Part shown: positions 45,703 to 54,555 of the stretch, piece after piece | Layout: the number at the start of each line of letters is the position of its first letter | Position numbering within the stretch: the first letter of the stretch is position 1 | Source of the DNA: Flavobacteriaceae bacterium PS02338 | Lineage (GTDB): Bacteria > Bacteroidota > Bacteroidia > Sphingobacteriales > Sphingobacteriaceae | Direction: 5' to 3' | DNA: 64,000 nt | Assembly: GCA_029959615.1 (NCBI GenBank) | Contig: JASCOD010000001.1 | Coordinates: 1,240,001 to 1,304,000, forward strand | The notes under the pieces: generated by a model | What the model was told of the DNA's origin: nothing | Databases searched by the model: none | Seen by the model: the letters and a program-made list of their open reading frames with translations, nothing else | Made by a program: the position numbers and the translations under genes

Positions 45703-45709
45703 TAATTTG
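45703..45709 (+). promoter_or_regulatory. Possible -7 box of the amidohydrolase gene
   Basis: TAATTTG is one base shorter than TAnnTTTG and ends 4 bases before the ATG at 45714, in the same place as the better boxes elsewhere in the window. Weak alone. Confidence 0.3.
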
Positions 45710-45713
45710 TAGC

Positions 45714-46877
45714 ATGCAAAGATACTTATCAGCAAATTGGATATACCCTGTAACGAGTGCCCCCATTGCCAATGGAGTGTTGGAAGTTTCAGACACAGGA
45801 GAAATTATTGCTATACTAACAGCAGAAGAAGCGTCAAACCAAAATATTGAAGGAATTGAGCAGTTTGAAGGTGTTTTAGTTCCTGGTTTTGTAAATTCAC
45901 ATTGCCATTTAGAACTATCGCATCTATTTGGAAAAATTCCGGAGCAAACAGGATTGCCTGCTTTTGTAAGAGAAATTGTGGCTCAGCGAGCAGCAGCAGA
46001 CGAAGAAGTGATTGCGGCGATGGAAATAGCCGATAAACAGATGTACGAAAATGGCATTATTGCCGTGGGTGATATCTCCAATCAGCTAATTTCTAAAGAA
46101 GTAAAACAACAAAGCGCATTGTATTATCATACCTTTGTTGAGGTTTTTGGCTTTAACCGAGCGTCGCAACCTATTATAGAAGAGGCTATTAAAATTCGTG
46201 ATAGCTATTGGCCTTTACATGCATCCATTGTTCCACATGCACCATATTCTGTTTCTAACGAACTGTTTCAATATATCGAAAAGAATACTCGTCCGCATGA
46301 TGTTTTGAGTATTCATAATCAGGAGACAGTTGCAGAAAATGAATTTTTTGAAAAAGGAACAGGTGATTTCGAGGCGATGTACCAGCGTATGGGAGTGCCT
46401 AAAAGTGAAGCACATGGAACAGGAGAAAATGCCATTCGTTACCATTTGCCGCAAATGCCAAGTAACAAAACGCTATTGGTACATAATACTTTTACCAGCA
46501 AAGCTGATATTGATTTCGCTGCGGCACAGCATAAAGATTTGTATTGGTGCTTGTGCCCTAATGCCAATGTTTATATAGAGAATAACCTACCTGATGTAAC
46601 CTTATTTGTTGATCCGCAAGTAAAGGTGACTTTAGGAACAGATAGTTTGGCGAGCAACCATCAGCTATCTATTTTGGCAGAGATGCAAACTTTACAACAG
46701 CAAAAACGGGTACCCTTTGATGAGTTGTTGAAATGGGCAACCATCAATGGTGCAGCTTTTTTAGGTATCGATCAGCAATATGGAAGTTTCGAAATTGGTA
46801 AAACCCCTGGTGTGAACTTAGTTGAGCTTGGAGAATCGAAAATCATCAAGTCTAAAAACGTAAAACGATTGATTTAA
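45714..46877 (+). CDS. Metal-dependent amidohydrolase (SsnA/TrzA-like deaminase superfamily)
   Basis: The 387-residue protein has the metal-binding HxH in GFVNSHCHLELSH (about residues 64-69) and HAPYS with a metal or substrate His near residue 172. SIHNQE, LVHNTF and the catalytic Asp in LGTDSLASN complete the set. It is a composite TIM barrel with an N- and C-terminal beta part (LVPGF; SFEIGKTPGVNLVEL). The group contains deaminases of guanine, adenosine-like compounds, aminodeoxyfutalosine and triazines, so the substrate is open. The stop overlaps the next start (TAATG), tying it to the nitronate monooxygenase-like gene. Confidence 0.85.
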   Translation: MQRYLSANWIYPVTSAPIANGVLEVSDTGEIIAILTAEEASNQNIEGIEQFEGVLVPGFVNSHCHLELSHLFGKIPEQTGLPAFVREIVAQRAAADEEVIAAMEIADKQMYENGIIAVGDISNQLISKEVKQQSALYYHTFVEVFGFNRASQPIIEEAIKIRDSYWPLHASIVPHAPYSVSNELFQYIEKNTRPHDVLSIHNQETVAENEFFEKGTGDFEAMYQRMGVPKSEAHGTGENAIRYHLPQMPSNKTLLVHNTFTSKADIDFAAAQHKDLYWCLCPNANVYIENNLPDVTLFVDPQVKVTLGTDSLASNHQLSILAEMQTLQQQKRVPFDELLKWATINGAAFLGIDQQYGSFEIGKTPGVNLVELGESKIIKSKNVKRLI

Positions 46878-47824
46878 TGGCAAACACAATCACTTCCTTA
46901 TTCAACATCAAATACCCGATTATTCAAGCCGGAATGGTTTGGTGTAGCGGATGGCGTTTAGCTGCTGCCGTTTCAAATGCCGGCGGTTTAGGGATCATTG
47001 GCGCTGGTTCCATGTATCCAGCTATTTTGCGAGAGCATATTCAAAAGTGTAAGCAAGCCACTAACCAGCCTTTTGCCGTGAATGTACCATTGCTTTATCC
47101 AAACGTACAAGAGATTATGGATATTTTGGTAGAAGAAGGAATTAAGATTGTGTTTACCTCTGCAGGTAATCCTGCCACATGGACTAGTTTTTTGAAGGAA
47201 AAAGGAATGACGGTAGTTCACGTCATTGCCAATACCAAGTTTGCTTTGAAAGCTGAACAGAGTGGAGTAGATGCAATTGTAGCCGAAGGTTTTGAAGCTG
47301 GTGGACATAATGGAAGGGAAGAAACGACAACCTTATGCTTAATTCCGACGGTTAAAGAAGCGGTGAATATCCCTGTAATTGCTGCGGGAGGTATTGCTAG
47401 CGGAAAATCAATGTTGGCTGCTTTTGCTTTAGGCGCTGATGCAGTGCAAATTGGTTCTGCTTTTGCAGTAGCCGAAGAATCGTCTGCACATCCAAATTTT
47501 AAGGAAAGAATCCTTTCTTCTACCGAAGGTGATACAAAATTAAGAATGAAAAAATTAGTCCCTGTTCGCTTACTCAAAAATGAATTTGCTGATGCAGTTG
47601 CACAAGCAGAAGCAAACGGAGCAAATACAGCAGAACTCGTTACTTTGCTGGGAAGAGCTAGAGCTAAGCTTGGGATGTTCGAGGGAAATATGGAAGAAGG
47701 GGAACTGGAGATAGGACAGGTATCAGCAATGTTGAATGAAATAAAATCCGCGGCAACTATTTTAAATGAAATCTGGGATGAGTTTTTAGTAGAAAAGGAT
47801 AGGTTGAGTGCATTAAAGTTTTAA
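46877..47824 (+). CDS. Nitronate monooxygenase-like FMN enzyme (NPD family)
   Basis: The 315-residue protein has the NPD-family barrel. It starts with YPIIQAGMVWCSGWRLAAAV, with SNAGGLGIIGAGSMYP next, and has the phosphate-binding AEGFEAGGHNG and PVIAAGGIASGKSMLAAFAL plus GADAVQIGSAFAVA. Members oxidise alkyl nitronates, but others are enoyl-ACP reductases (FabK) or unstudied FMN oxidoreductases. FabK is possible because the two families look alike. It is translationally coupled to the amidohydrolase. Confidence 0.84.
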   Translation: MANTITSLFNIKYPIIQAGMVWCSGWRLAAAVSNAGGLGIIGAGSMYPAILREHIQKCKQATNQPFAVNVPLLYPNVQEIMDILVEEGIKIVFTSAGNPATWTSFLKEKGMTVVHVIANTKFALKAEQSGVDAIVAEGFEAGGHNGREETTTLCLIPTVKEAVNIPVIAAGGIASGKSMLAAFALGADAVQIGSAFAVAEESSAHPNFKERILSSTEGDTKLRMKKLVPVRLLKNEFADAVAQAEANGANTAELVTLLGRARAKLGMFEGNMEEGELEIGQVSAMLNEIKSAATILNEIWDEFLVEKDRLSALKF

Positions 47825-47904
47825 ATTTTACCACCTAACGTACTTAGAAAACCTAAAAAATTTGTCTAAAATGATCTTAGGTATCTAAGGTGGTTCAAAA
47901 TAAT

Positions 47905-47912
47905 TACTTTTG
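47905..47912 (+). promoter_or_regulatory. Bacteroidota -7 box upstream of acylphosphatase
   Basis: TACTTTTG fits TAnnTTTG and ends 53 bases before the ATG at 47966. The expected leader of about 45 bases contains a low-complexity repeat. No clear -33 element was found. Confidence 0.4.
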
Positions 47913-47933
47913 TAGTCCGTTGTGGAAATTGTC

Positions 47934-47960
47934 ACATATCTCACACCTCAAGACTCAAAT
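47934..47960. repeat. Low-complexity 'catatctcacacctcaagac' type intergenic word
   Basis: The stretch just before the acylphosphatase start is a string of near-repeats of the form tctca/ctcaa. Similar strings are, in my memory, common in gaps of Sphingobacteriia genomes. No fold is evident. Confidence 0.35.
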
Positions 47961-47965
47961 CTAGA

Positions 47966-48250
47966 ATGAAACATCTCAATATAAAAGTAGTAGGCAAAGT
48001 GCAAGGCGTGTTTTTTAGAGCAAGCACTAAAGCCGTAGCCGATCAAATGGGCGTGAAAGGAAAAGTAAAAAACGATAAGGATGGTTCGGTTCTAATTGAG
48101 GCAGAGGCCAATCAAATTACTTTAGATATGTTTGTAGATTGGTGCAATAAAGGGCCTGAGAAATCCATTGTGGAGCAAGTAATTGTGGAAGAAGGAGAGT
48201 TACAAGGTTATACTAACTTCGTGGTGATAAAAAAGAATTTGTTATGGTAA
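47966..48250 (+). CDS. acyP: Acylphosphatase
   Basis: The 94-residue protein has the family signature VVGKVQGVFFRASTKAVAD, whose Arg binds the phosphate, and the second motif with catalytic Asn, GKVKNDKDGSV. Acylphosphatase hydrolyses the carboxyl-phosphate bond of small acyl phosphates such as acetyl- or carbamoyl-phosphate. Length fits the family (about 90-100). It has its own likely promoter upstream and a repeat-filled gap before the flippase gene downstream. Confidence 0.92.
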   Translation: MKHLNIKVVGKVQGVFFRASTKAVADQMGVKGKVKNDKDGSVLIEAEANQITLDMFVDWCNKGPEKSIVEQVIVEEGELQGYTNFVVIKKNLLW

Positions 48251-48261
48251 ACTTGGTTTTA

Positions 48262-48299
48262 GAAATTCATAAATCTAAAATCGTAAATCTAAAATTAAC
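48262..48299. repeat. Low-complexity 'aaatctaaaat' type intergenic word
   Basis: Two copies of aaatctaaaat, separated by cgt, lie between acyP and the flippase, reaching its TTG start. Same style as other AT-rich words in the neighbouring gaps. No promoter is recognised in it. Confidence 0.4.
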
Positions 48300-49787
48300 T
48301 TGTCTGTACTAAAAAAATTCTTGGGGCAAACTATGGTTTATGGTATCAGTACCATTTTATCGCGTCTGCTTAATTTTATTTTAACACCAATTTTTACGCG
48401 TACCTATGCCGCTTCGGTATATGGCGTTTTTACTAAGATGTACAGCTGGGCTTCCATCATTAATGCCGTTTTGGCCTTTGGTATGGAAACTACCTATTTC
48501 AGGTATTTAAATAAATTCGAAGATAAGAAGCAGCAGGTTTATAATAATTCCTTTTTGGTAATTGCTTTCATTTCAATTTTGTTTTTAATAACGGGCTTGG
48601 TATTTACAGATCCAATTACACAATGGTTGGTAAATAATGATACTTCGAATTTTGCAGATCAAAGAAGATATGTGCAATATTTTATATGGTTGCTCTTTTC
48701 CGATGCTATCTGTGTCATCCCATTTGCAAAACTCCGTGCCGATGGAAAACCTTTTAGGTATAGCATCATTAAATTTCTAAATATCTTAACTTACGTTTGC
48801 TTGTGTCTATTTTTTATCTATGGTATTCCAGCAATAATCAAGCACGATTTGCCGATGGCGAACTTTTTTGCCAGTTGGTTCAGAGAAAAGTGGGTGGGTT
48901 ATGTCTTTATAGCAAACTTAGTAGCGAGTGTGTTAACTTTTATTTTGTTAATCCCAGAGTTTTTAAAGCTTAAGCTGAAATTCGATAAGGCGATGTTCTT
49001 AAAAATGCTTTCTTACAGTTGGCCTATATTGGTAGCTAACCTATCTTTTATCGTTAACGAGAACTTAGATAAAATTCTATTAGACAAATACTCAACAGAA
49101 GCACAAGTTGGTATCTATGGAGCTGTTTGCAAAATCGCAATTTTTATGAGCATATTCAATACGGCATTTAGACTAGGGGCAGAGCCATTCTTTTTTAGCC
49201 ATGCCAAGCAAGAAAATGCTAAAACCACTTATGCTAATATTCTTAAATATTTTGTAATTGCCTTAGCGATTTTGTTTGTGGCGCTAGTAGCCAATATCGA
49301 GATTTTAAAACATTTTATCAGTAGAGATAGAGCACATGTGGCAGAATATTGGGTAGGTTTACCTGCAGTCCCTTATTTATTATTAGGTTATGTTTGTTTA
49401 GGAATTTACATGAACCTTTCTATTTGGTATCGATTATCAGATCAAACTCGTTTTGGCCTGTACATTTCCGTAACAGGAGCAATCATTACTATTGTTTTAA
49501 ATATAGTGCTAATTCCTAAGTATAGCTATATGGGGTCTGCTTGGGTAAGTATGTTAGCCTATTTTGTGATGATGGTTTTGTCGTATGTCCTGGGTCAGAA
49601 ATATTATCCAATACCGTATAACTTGAAAAAAATATCAGCGTATTTAATTAGCGCTACAGTCATTGTATTCTCTTCATTTTTTATATTTAACAGAAATATT
49701 TACATCGGCAACGCTTTGCTAATAGCTTTTGTTGCGATTGTGCTTTACTTTGAAAAAAATGAATTAAGAAAGATTTTGAACCGTTAG
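48300..49787 (+). CDS. Oligosaccharide flippase family protein (Wzx/MATE-like)
   Basis: The 495-residue protein has about 14 membrane helices and starts with [20 protein letters not shown], a common start in this family. It has the [20 protein letters not shown] segment in the middle of the transporter. The start is TTG: an in-frame TAA lies at 48276-48278 and no ATG occurs between, while the first internal ATG would cut off the conserved N-terminus. It lies outside the polysaccharide locus with cell-wall and nucleotide genes, so its cargo (lipid-linked glycan) is unknown. Confidence 0.86.
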   Translation: MSVLKKFLGQTMVYGISTILSRLLNFILTPIFTRTYAASVYGVFTKMYSWASIINAVLAFGMETTYFRYLNKFEDKKQQVYNNSFLVIAFISILFLITGLVFTDPITQWLVNNDTSNFADQRRYVQYFIWLLFSDAICVIPFAKLRADGKPFRYSIIKFLNILTYVCLCLFFIYGIPAIIKHDLPMANFFASWFREKWVGYVFIANLVASVLTFILLIPEFLKLKLKFDKAMFLKMLSYSWPILVANLSFIVNENLDKILLDKYSTEAQVGIYGAVCKIAIFMSIFNTAFRLGAEPFFFSHAKQENAKTTYANILKYFVIALAILFVALVANIEILKHFISRDRAHVAEYWVGLPAVPYLLLGYVCLGIYMNLSIWYRLSDQTRFGLYISVTGAIITIVLNIVLIPKYSYMGSAWVSMLAYFVMMVLSYVLGQKYYPIPYNLKKISAYLISATVIVFSSFFIFNRNIYIGNALLIAFVAIVLYFEKNELRKILNR

Positions 49788-49800
49788 CGTATCATTTTCT

Positions 49801-49833
49801 CAATTGATCATTCAAAATTCAGTCATTTATAAT
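49801..49833. repeat. Low-complexity word upstream of dut
   Basis: The bases caattgatcattcaaaattc and the following agtcatttataat form a string of att/cat near-repeats between the flippase and dut, ending at the dut ATG. Weak evidence; listed because several neighbouring gaps show the same style. Confidence 0.3.
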
Positions 49834-50268
49834 ATGCAAATCAAAATCATCAATAACTCAACGCACCAGCTGCCTGCTTACGAAACTGCGCATGCCGCAG
49901 GAATGGATTTAAGAGCTTTTATCGAAGAACAAATCATAATTAAACCTTTACAACGTTTTTTAATTCCAACAGGTTTGTTTATCGAGTTGCCAGTAGGTTA
50001 CGAAGCACAGATTAGGCCAAGAAGCGGTTTAGCTTACAAGCATGGTATTACTGTGTTAAATTCGCCAGGAACTATAGATGCCGACTATCGTGGAGAACTA
50101 AAAGTACTGTTGGTAAATTTGTCGGATACAGATTTTGTAGTGAATAACGGCGAACGTATTGCGCAAATGGTGGTGGCTAAACATGAAACCGTAGTATGGC
50201 AAAGTTCGGAAGAGTTAAGCAACACCGATAGAGGTGCGGGTGGTTACGGACATACGGGTAAGGGTTAA
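49834..50268 (+). CDS. dut: dUTP diphosphatase (trimeric)
   Basis: The 144-residue protein shows the five dUTPase motifs in order: [31 protein letters not shown] with the catalytic Asp, GERIAQMVV, and the C-terminal glycine-rich arm [10 protein letters not shown]. It splits dUTP to dUMP and diphosphate, keeping uracil out of DNA. ATG 49834 starts directly with the first beta strand (QIKIINNS); the frame runs back to 49804 without family residues. It lies after the flippase and before the TPR protein, an order often seen in Sphingobacteriia as far as I recall. Confidence 0.95.
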   Translation: MQIKIINNSTHQLPAYETAHAAGMDLRAFIEEQIIIKPLQRFLIPTGLFIELPVGYEAQIRPRSGLAYKHGITVLNSPGTIDADYRGELKVLLVNLSDTDFVVNNGERIAQMVVAKHETVVWQSSEELSNTDRGAGGYGHTGKG

Positions 50269-50293
50269 TTGTTAAAATTTAGGTATCGGAAAC

Positions 50294-50328
50294 TACTTTG
50301 TGTTCTTGGTGCCCTTGTGGTTAAAACA
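50294..50328. repeat. Intergenic 'tttgtg' repeat word upstream of the TPR gene
   Basis: The segment ctttgtgttcttggtgccc followed by ttgtggttaaaa contains three tttgtg/ttggtg/cttgtg near-repeats at about 11-base spacing. It resembles words seen before many Bacteroidota genes. It might carry a promoter (TACTTTG at 50294-50300 is a near match to the -7 box). Confidence 0.4.
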
Positions 50329-50334
50329 TAATTA

Positions 50335-52026
50335 ATGAACAAACTATTTTTTACAGCAATTTTAATAAGCTCGTGCTTTTCCGTAAAAGCACAGCAATCG
50401 CCTGTTGCCGTAAAAGATAGCAGTGCTATAAAAGAACTTTTTTTCGCTGGTCTAAAGGAGAAGCTGACCGAAAACTATGTAAATGCGAACAATAGTTTCT
50501 CTAAAATTCTAATCATCGATCCAAACCATGATGCTGCACATTTCGAGATAGCCAATATCCAGTTACGTCAAAATAAATTGCTAGATGCAGAAATTTCCAT
50601 TAAAAAGGCACTGGTACTACAGCCTGCCAATGTTTGGTATTTAAAACTACAGACCGAAATTTATAAACGTAGCGGTAATATGGATGCTTTGGTGCAAGTT
50701 TTTGATCAGTTGATCAAACTAGAGCCAGAAGCAGAGAACTATTACTTTGATAGGGCAAATGCCTTGTACATTGCCGGTAAAATAGACGAATCGAAAAAGG
50801 CATACGATTTATTGGAGGAGAAATTTGGAGTAACAAAATCTTCTACAACGGCAAAACAACGTTTCAAAAATCAAGGCGAAGTAGCTAATGGAAACGATCT
50901 GCAAAAGTTGATCAATGATCATCCTAGCGACGTTAAAAATTACCTAGATCTAAGCGGTACGCTTTTAGAGAAGAACCAAAGTGAAGAAGCTTTAGCGGTG
51001 CTGCTAAAAGCTAAAAATCTTGATGCGGACAATTATGAAGTAAACTTGGCATTGGCCGATGTTTATCATGCTTTAAAGAAACCAGATCTAGCTTTCGCAT
51101 CAATTAAAGTAGCATTTTCTAATCCAGAGATGCCTTTGCCTAGTAAGGTTAAAATCTTAAGCCAGTTATTGCTTCGTTTTAGTAAACCAGAAGTAGTGAA
51201 AAATGCGACAGAACTTGGTCTAATTACATTGAACGATCACAAAGATGATGCAAAAGTAGTAGTCCTTTACGGCGATATATTGTATCAACAGGGAAATTTG
51301 AGCGGAGCAAAGGAACAATATTTAGCTGCCATTAAACAATCAGAACAACTTTACATTGCCTGGGAGAAACTGCTGGGCGTACAAACCTTGATGGGTAATT
51401 ATGCAGAAGCCATTAAAACAGGCGAAGAAGCATTAACGATATATCCTAATCAAGCCATTCTATATTACTATAGAGCATTCGCTTTGCACCGAAATGGACA
51501 AAATGCAGAAGCTGGTTTCGAGTTAAAAAATGCATTGCAGTTAGATCCAGAAGATGCCAACTTAAAAGCGATGATTTTAGCGCTACAGGCAGAAGTGCTG
51601 ATAGACCAAGGCAAATTAAAAGAAGCAGATTTGGCCTTCGATAAAGCGGTTGTATTGGCTCCCAATAACTATTTAACGATGAGCAATTATGCCTATTATC
51701 TTGCGCTGCGCAATCACGATTTGCCGAAGGCTGAGAAGTTAGCTGCTAAAGCAGCATCGGCTTTGCCACAAAACTCTTCTATTTTAGATACCTATGCTAT
51801 TGTTCTATTTAAATTGAATAGAATTGATGATGCCCTTACTTATATACAAAAAGCTTTACAAAACAACGAGGCTAATAATTCTGTTTATTTGGAGCATTAT
51901 GGTGATATTCTTTTTATGAAAGGAGATAAAGAGAATGCAATAGCCCAATGGCAAAAAGCAAAAAATGCAGGAAACGATTCTGAGAAATTAAAAAGAAAGA
52001 TAAATGAAAAGAAATATATTAAATAG
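50335..52026 (+). CDS. Exported TPR-repeat protein
   Basis: The 563-residue protein has a cleavable signal peptide (KLFFTAILISSCFSVKAQ). Then come tetratricopeptide repeats over nearly the whole length, at a 34-residue period with the A8/G8/P32-type pattern (for example residues 50-85, 190-260, 320-560: AAHFEIANIQLRQNKLLDAE, LYYYRAFALHRNGQNAEAGF). TPR arrays bind partner proteins; here in the periplasm. The 3' end overlaps the next lipoprotein gene by 23 bases and a LytM protein follows, so a role in envelope or peptidoglycan assembly is a fair guess. No catalytic domain is seen. Confidence 0.85.
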   Translation: MNKLFFTAILISSCFSVKAQQSPVAVKDSSAIKELFFAGLKEKLTENYVNANNSFSKILIIDPNHDAAHFEIANIQLRQNKLLDAEISIKKALVLQPANVWYLKLQTEIYKRSGNMDALVQVFDQLIKLEPEAENYYFDRANALYIAGKIDESKKAYDLLEEKFGVTKSSTTAKQRFKNQGEVANGNDLQKLINDHPSDVKNYLDLSGTLLEKNQSEEALAVLLKAKNLDADNYEVNLALADVYHALKKPDLAFASIKVAFSNPEMPLPSKVKILSQLLLRFSKPEVVKNATELGLITLNDHKDDAKVVVLYGDILYQQGNLSGAKEQYLAAIKQSEQLYIAWEKLLGVQTLMGNYAEAIKTGEEALTIYPNQAILYYYRAFALHRNGQNAEAGFELKNALQLDPEDANLKAMILALQAEVLIDQGKLKEADLAFDKAVVLAPNNYLTMSNYAYYLALRNHDLPKAEKLAAKAASALPQNSSILDTYAIVLFKLNRIDDALTYIQKALQNNEANNSVYLEHYGDILFMKGDKENAIAQWQKAKNAGNDSEKLKRKINEKKYIK

Positions 52027-52798
52027 CGTTTTAATTGCTGTTTGTGCTTTAGCATTTGTAGGCTGCAGGCCTAAGAAGGAAATTGTGAAAGCTCCACCAG
52101 TAACAGATGCAGCCCCAGTAACCGATAAAAAAGCCGAGAACATCAATGCACTTTCTGCGAAGGATCTCCCTTATAATACATTATCCCTAAAAGGAAAAAC
52201 AGATTTAGATATTGATGGTGATGTGAAAAATGTAACACTTAACATCCGTATTAAGAAAGATGAAAAGATTTGGTTTAATATCATGGCTATAGGAGGAGCA
52301 ATTGAGGTGGCTCGAGGCATAATTACACCTGATAGCCTTCTGTTAATGACTCGTATGCCTAATAAAACAGTACTTAGAAAGCCTTTTTCTTATATCCATG
52401 GGTATACTAACAAGCAGGTGAATTTCGGCTGGTTACAATCTATCCTAACAGGAAATACCATTAAAGAGTTCATGACGGAGAAGTCTAATTTGAACCAAGA
52501 AAATGGTGTTTGGGTGCTAAATGGAACAGCGCAGAGTTTAGCGTACAGAACCTTATTCAATACTTTGCTAAAATCAACAGAACTTACGCTGAATGATGCA
52601 GAAGCGGCTCAAGGACTTAAAGTAGAATACGATAAATATACACCAGTAAACAATGGTCTTTTCCCATCAGTAATGAAAATTACTTCTGCCGTAGGCAATA
52701 AAAAAATAGGTGTAGCCGTTGAGTTTGTGAAAATTGATGCTAACGTAGCTGTAGAATTCCCATTTTCGGTTCCAAAGAACTATGAAGTAATCAATTAA
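52004..52798 (+). CDS. DUF4292-like lipoprotein
   Basis: The 264-residue protein has a lipoprotein signal, VLIAVCALAFVGC, with lipidated Cys at about residue 21, followed by RPKKE. The mature part has alternating strands (KNVTLNIRIKKDEKIWFNIM, GGAIEVARGIITPDSLLLMT), the pattern of DUF4292, an outer-membrane lipoprotein family distantly like LolB. It overlaps the TPR gene by 23 bases and precedes the EnvC-like gene by 19. Function is not known; a lipoprotein- or lipid-binding shell is suggested by the likeness to LolA/LolB folds. Confidence 0.8.
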   Translation: MKRNILNSVLIAVCALAFVGCRPKKEIVKAPPVTDAAPVTDKKAENINALSAKDLPYNTLSLKGKTDLDIDGDVKNVTLNIRIKKDEKIWFNIMAIGGAIEVARGIITPDSLLLMTRMPNKTVLRKPFSYIHGYTNKQVNFGWLQSILTGNTIKEFMTEKSNLNQENGVWVLNGTAQSLAYRTLFNTLLKSTELTLNDAEAAQGLKVEYDKYTPVNNGLFPSVMKITSAVGNKKIGVAVEFVKIDANVAVEFPFSVPKNYEVIN

Positions 52799-52805
52799 AT
52801 TTTTA

Positions 52806-52813
52806 TACTTTTG
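52806..52813 (+). promoter_or_regulatory. Bacteroidota -7 box upstream of the EnvC-like gene
   Basis: TACTTTTG matches TAnnTTTG and ends 4 bases before the ATG at 52818. No -33 TTTG is seen at the expected distance. It would give a leaderless transcript inside an otherwise tight gene run. Confidence 0.45.
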
Positions 52814-52817
52814 GTTA

Positions 52818-54107
52818 ATGAAGTTAAACAAAGCCCTCCTTTTAATTGTTTCAATCTGTTTTTGCACCAATGCTTTCGCACAATCAAGTAAGGAACTAAA
52901 GCGCAAAAAAGAAGCTTTACAAAGAGATATTGAGCTAGCTCAGAAAAACCTTAACAAAGCAGCAAGTGGTAAAAAGCTAACTTTGGGTCAAATTAACGCT
53001 ATCAAAGCTCAAATCAGGTTAAGACAGGAGAAAATCTCAACCATCAACTCTGAGATGAAGAATCTAGATCATCAGATTACAGAGAATACGCACAAAGTAC
53101 ATAACCTTCAAGGTCGTTTAGGTGATCTAAAAAAGGAATATGCAGGTATGATTCGCTTTGCACAGCGCAATAAGAATGCTTATGATAAGATGATGTTCAT
53201 TTTTGCGGCGAATGATTTTAACCAAGCTTACAAGCGAATTAAATATTTACAACAATTTGGCCAATACCGTAAAAAGCAAGCAGCTTACATTCAAGGAACT
53301 GAAAAGCAATTGAGCAATCAGATTGTAGTGTTGGATAAAGACTTGAAGAATAAAGGTTCTTTATTGAAAGAACAAGAGGGAGAGAAAAGCAAATTAGATA
53401 AAAATAGGAGCGAGCAAACAGTTGTGCTGAATAAATTAAGTAAACAAGAGAAGCAGTTTCAACAAGATCTTAAGAAGAAAAAGCAACAACAGGCTGTGGT
53501 AGATAGAGAAATTAGGGCGGCTATTAATAGAGAGATTGCGGCGGCTGAAGCAGCGAGAAAGAAAGCTGAGGAGGAAGCAAGAGAAAGAGAGAGAATTGCC
53601 GCAGCGAAAGCAAAAGCGGAAAATAAACCTGCCCCAACAACATCAACAACCGCTTCTAAGCCAAAAACTGCTAGTGAGGCATTAAGAGCAACACCAGAAG
53701 CAGCTAAATTGTCAGATGCTTTTGAAGCAAATAGAGGAAGTTTGCCTTCGCCAGTTTCTACGGGATATATTACTAGTCGTTTTGGATCCTACAAAGTTGA
53801 TCAAGCTTCTGCAAACAACGACGGAATTTCTTTTCAAACAGCAGAAGGGGCTGCAGTAAGAGCTGTATTTAATGGAAAAATAACAAAGATTGGGGAAATT
53901 ATTGGTAGGTATTATATCCTCATTAACCATGGAGAATATTATACCGTTTATCAGAACTTAAGAAGTGTTAGCGTTTCTGTAGGAGATAAGGTTTCAACAA
54001 AACAAACGATAGGGATGGTGGGTGAAGAGGGTGGTATCCCGAAACTAGACTTCCAAATTAGAAGAGGGTTAACTCCACAAAACCCAGAAAGCTGGTTAGC
54101 CCGATAA
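52818..54107 (+). CDS. EnvC-like murein hydrolase activator with degenerate LytM domain
   Basis: The 429-residue protein has a signal peptide (KALLLIVSICFCTNAFAQ). A long coiled coil rich in K, E and Q follows (about residues 22-270). The C-terminus is a LytM (M23) domain (about 310-428; SRFGSYKV ... INHGEYYTVYQNL ... VSVGDKVSTKQTIGMV). Key zinc ligands of active M23 enzymes are missing. The first His is replaced in NNDGISFQ, the HxH segment reads PKLDFQI, and YQN stands where the HL is usual. The layout equals E. coli EnvC, which lacks activity and instead activates cell-division amidases. A partner amidase is not in the window. Confidence 0.88.
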   Translation: MKLNKALLLIVSICFCTNAFAQSSKELKRKKEALQRDIELAQKNLNKAASGKKLTLGQINAIKAQIRLRQEKISTINSEMKNLDHQITENTHKVHNLQGRLGDLKKEYAGMIRFAQRNKNAYDKMMFIFAANDFNQAYKRIKYLQQFGQYRKKQAAYIQGTEKQLSNQIVVLDKDLKNKGSLLKEQEGEKSKLDKNRSEQTVVLNKLSKQEKQFQQDLKKKKQQQAVVDREIRAAINREIAAAEAARKKAEEEARERERIAAAKAKAENKPAPTTSTTASKPKTASEALRATPEAAKLSDAFEANRGSLPSPVSTGYITSRFGSYKVDQASANNDGISFQTAEGAAVRAVFNGKITKIGEIIGRYYILINHGEYYTVYQNLRSVSVSVGDKVSTKQTIGMVGEEGGIPKLDFQIRRGLTPQNPESWLAR

Positions 54108-54132
54108 CATGCGCATTTGCCTAAATAAACGC

Positions 54133-54140
54133 TATATTTG
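54133..54140 (+). promoter_or_regulatory. Bacteroidota -7 box upstream of the tat genes
   Basis: TATATTTG matches TAnnTTTG and lies 17 bases before the ATG at 54158. TTTG at 54116-54119 could be the -33 box but is 13 bases away rather than 19. Confidence 0.5.
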
Positions 54141-54157
54141 TCTAAAATCAGTTTAAA

Positions 54158-54529
54158 ATGTATAGTACGCCGTTATTAGAGTTCTTAAATATGGGTGGTG
54201 GCGAGATGATCCTTATCGTAATTGCCATACTTTTGTTATTTGGAGGTAAAAAATTACCCGAATTAGCAAGAGGTTTAGGTAAGGGAATTCGTGAGTTTAA
54301 GGATGCTTCCGAAGGAGTAAAAAGAGAAATCCATCGTAATATCAACTCTTTTGACACCGAAGAGGAAGATAGGAAAGCAGATGAAAACCGTAGGTATCGC
54401 GAGCCAGAGGTTGCAGATTCGCATACTATCCACGACGAGACTGAAACTACAGCTGTTGCAGAAAACCAAAATGATGCACAGCACGTAGATAATAAGGAAG
54501 AAAATAAGGAACCAAAAAGTTCCATTTAA
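54158..54529 (+). CDS. Twin-arginine translocase subunit, TatA/TatB type
   Basis: The 123-residue protein has one membrane helix ([15 protein letters not shown], about residues 13-28), the FGGKKLPELARGLGKGIREF hinge and amphipathic helix, and an acidic, disordered tail of about 70 residues. The Tat system moves folded proteins across the inner membrane. It is longer than the second copy and might play a TatB-like role, though the Phe-Gly hinge is of TatA type. Start may also be ATG 54191. No TatC is in the window. Confidence 0.88.
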   Translation: MYSTPLLEFLNMGGGEMILIVIAILLLFGGKKLPELARGLGKGIREFKDASEGVKREIHRNINSFDTEEEDRKADENRRYREPEVADSHTIHDETETTAVAENQNDAQHVDNKEENKEPKSSI

Positions 54530-54555
54530 GAAATTGAACATATAAAACAATCACC

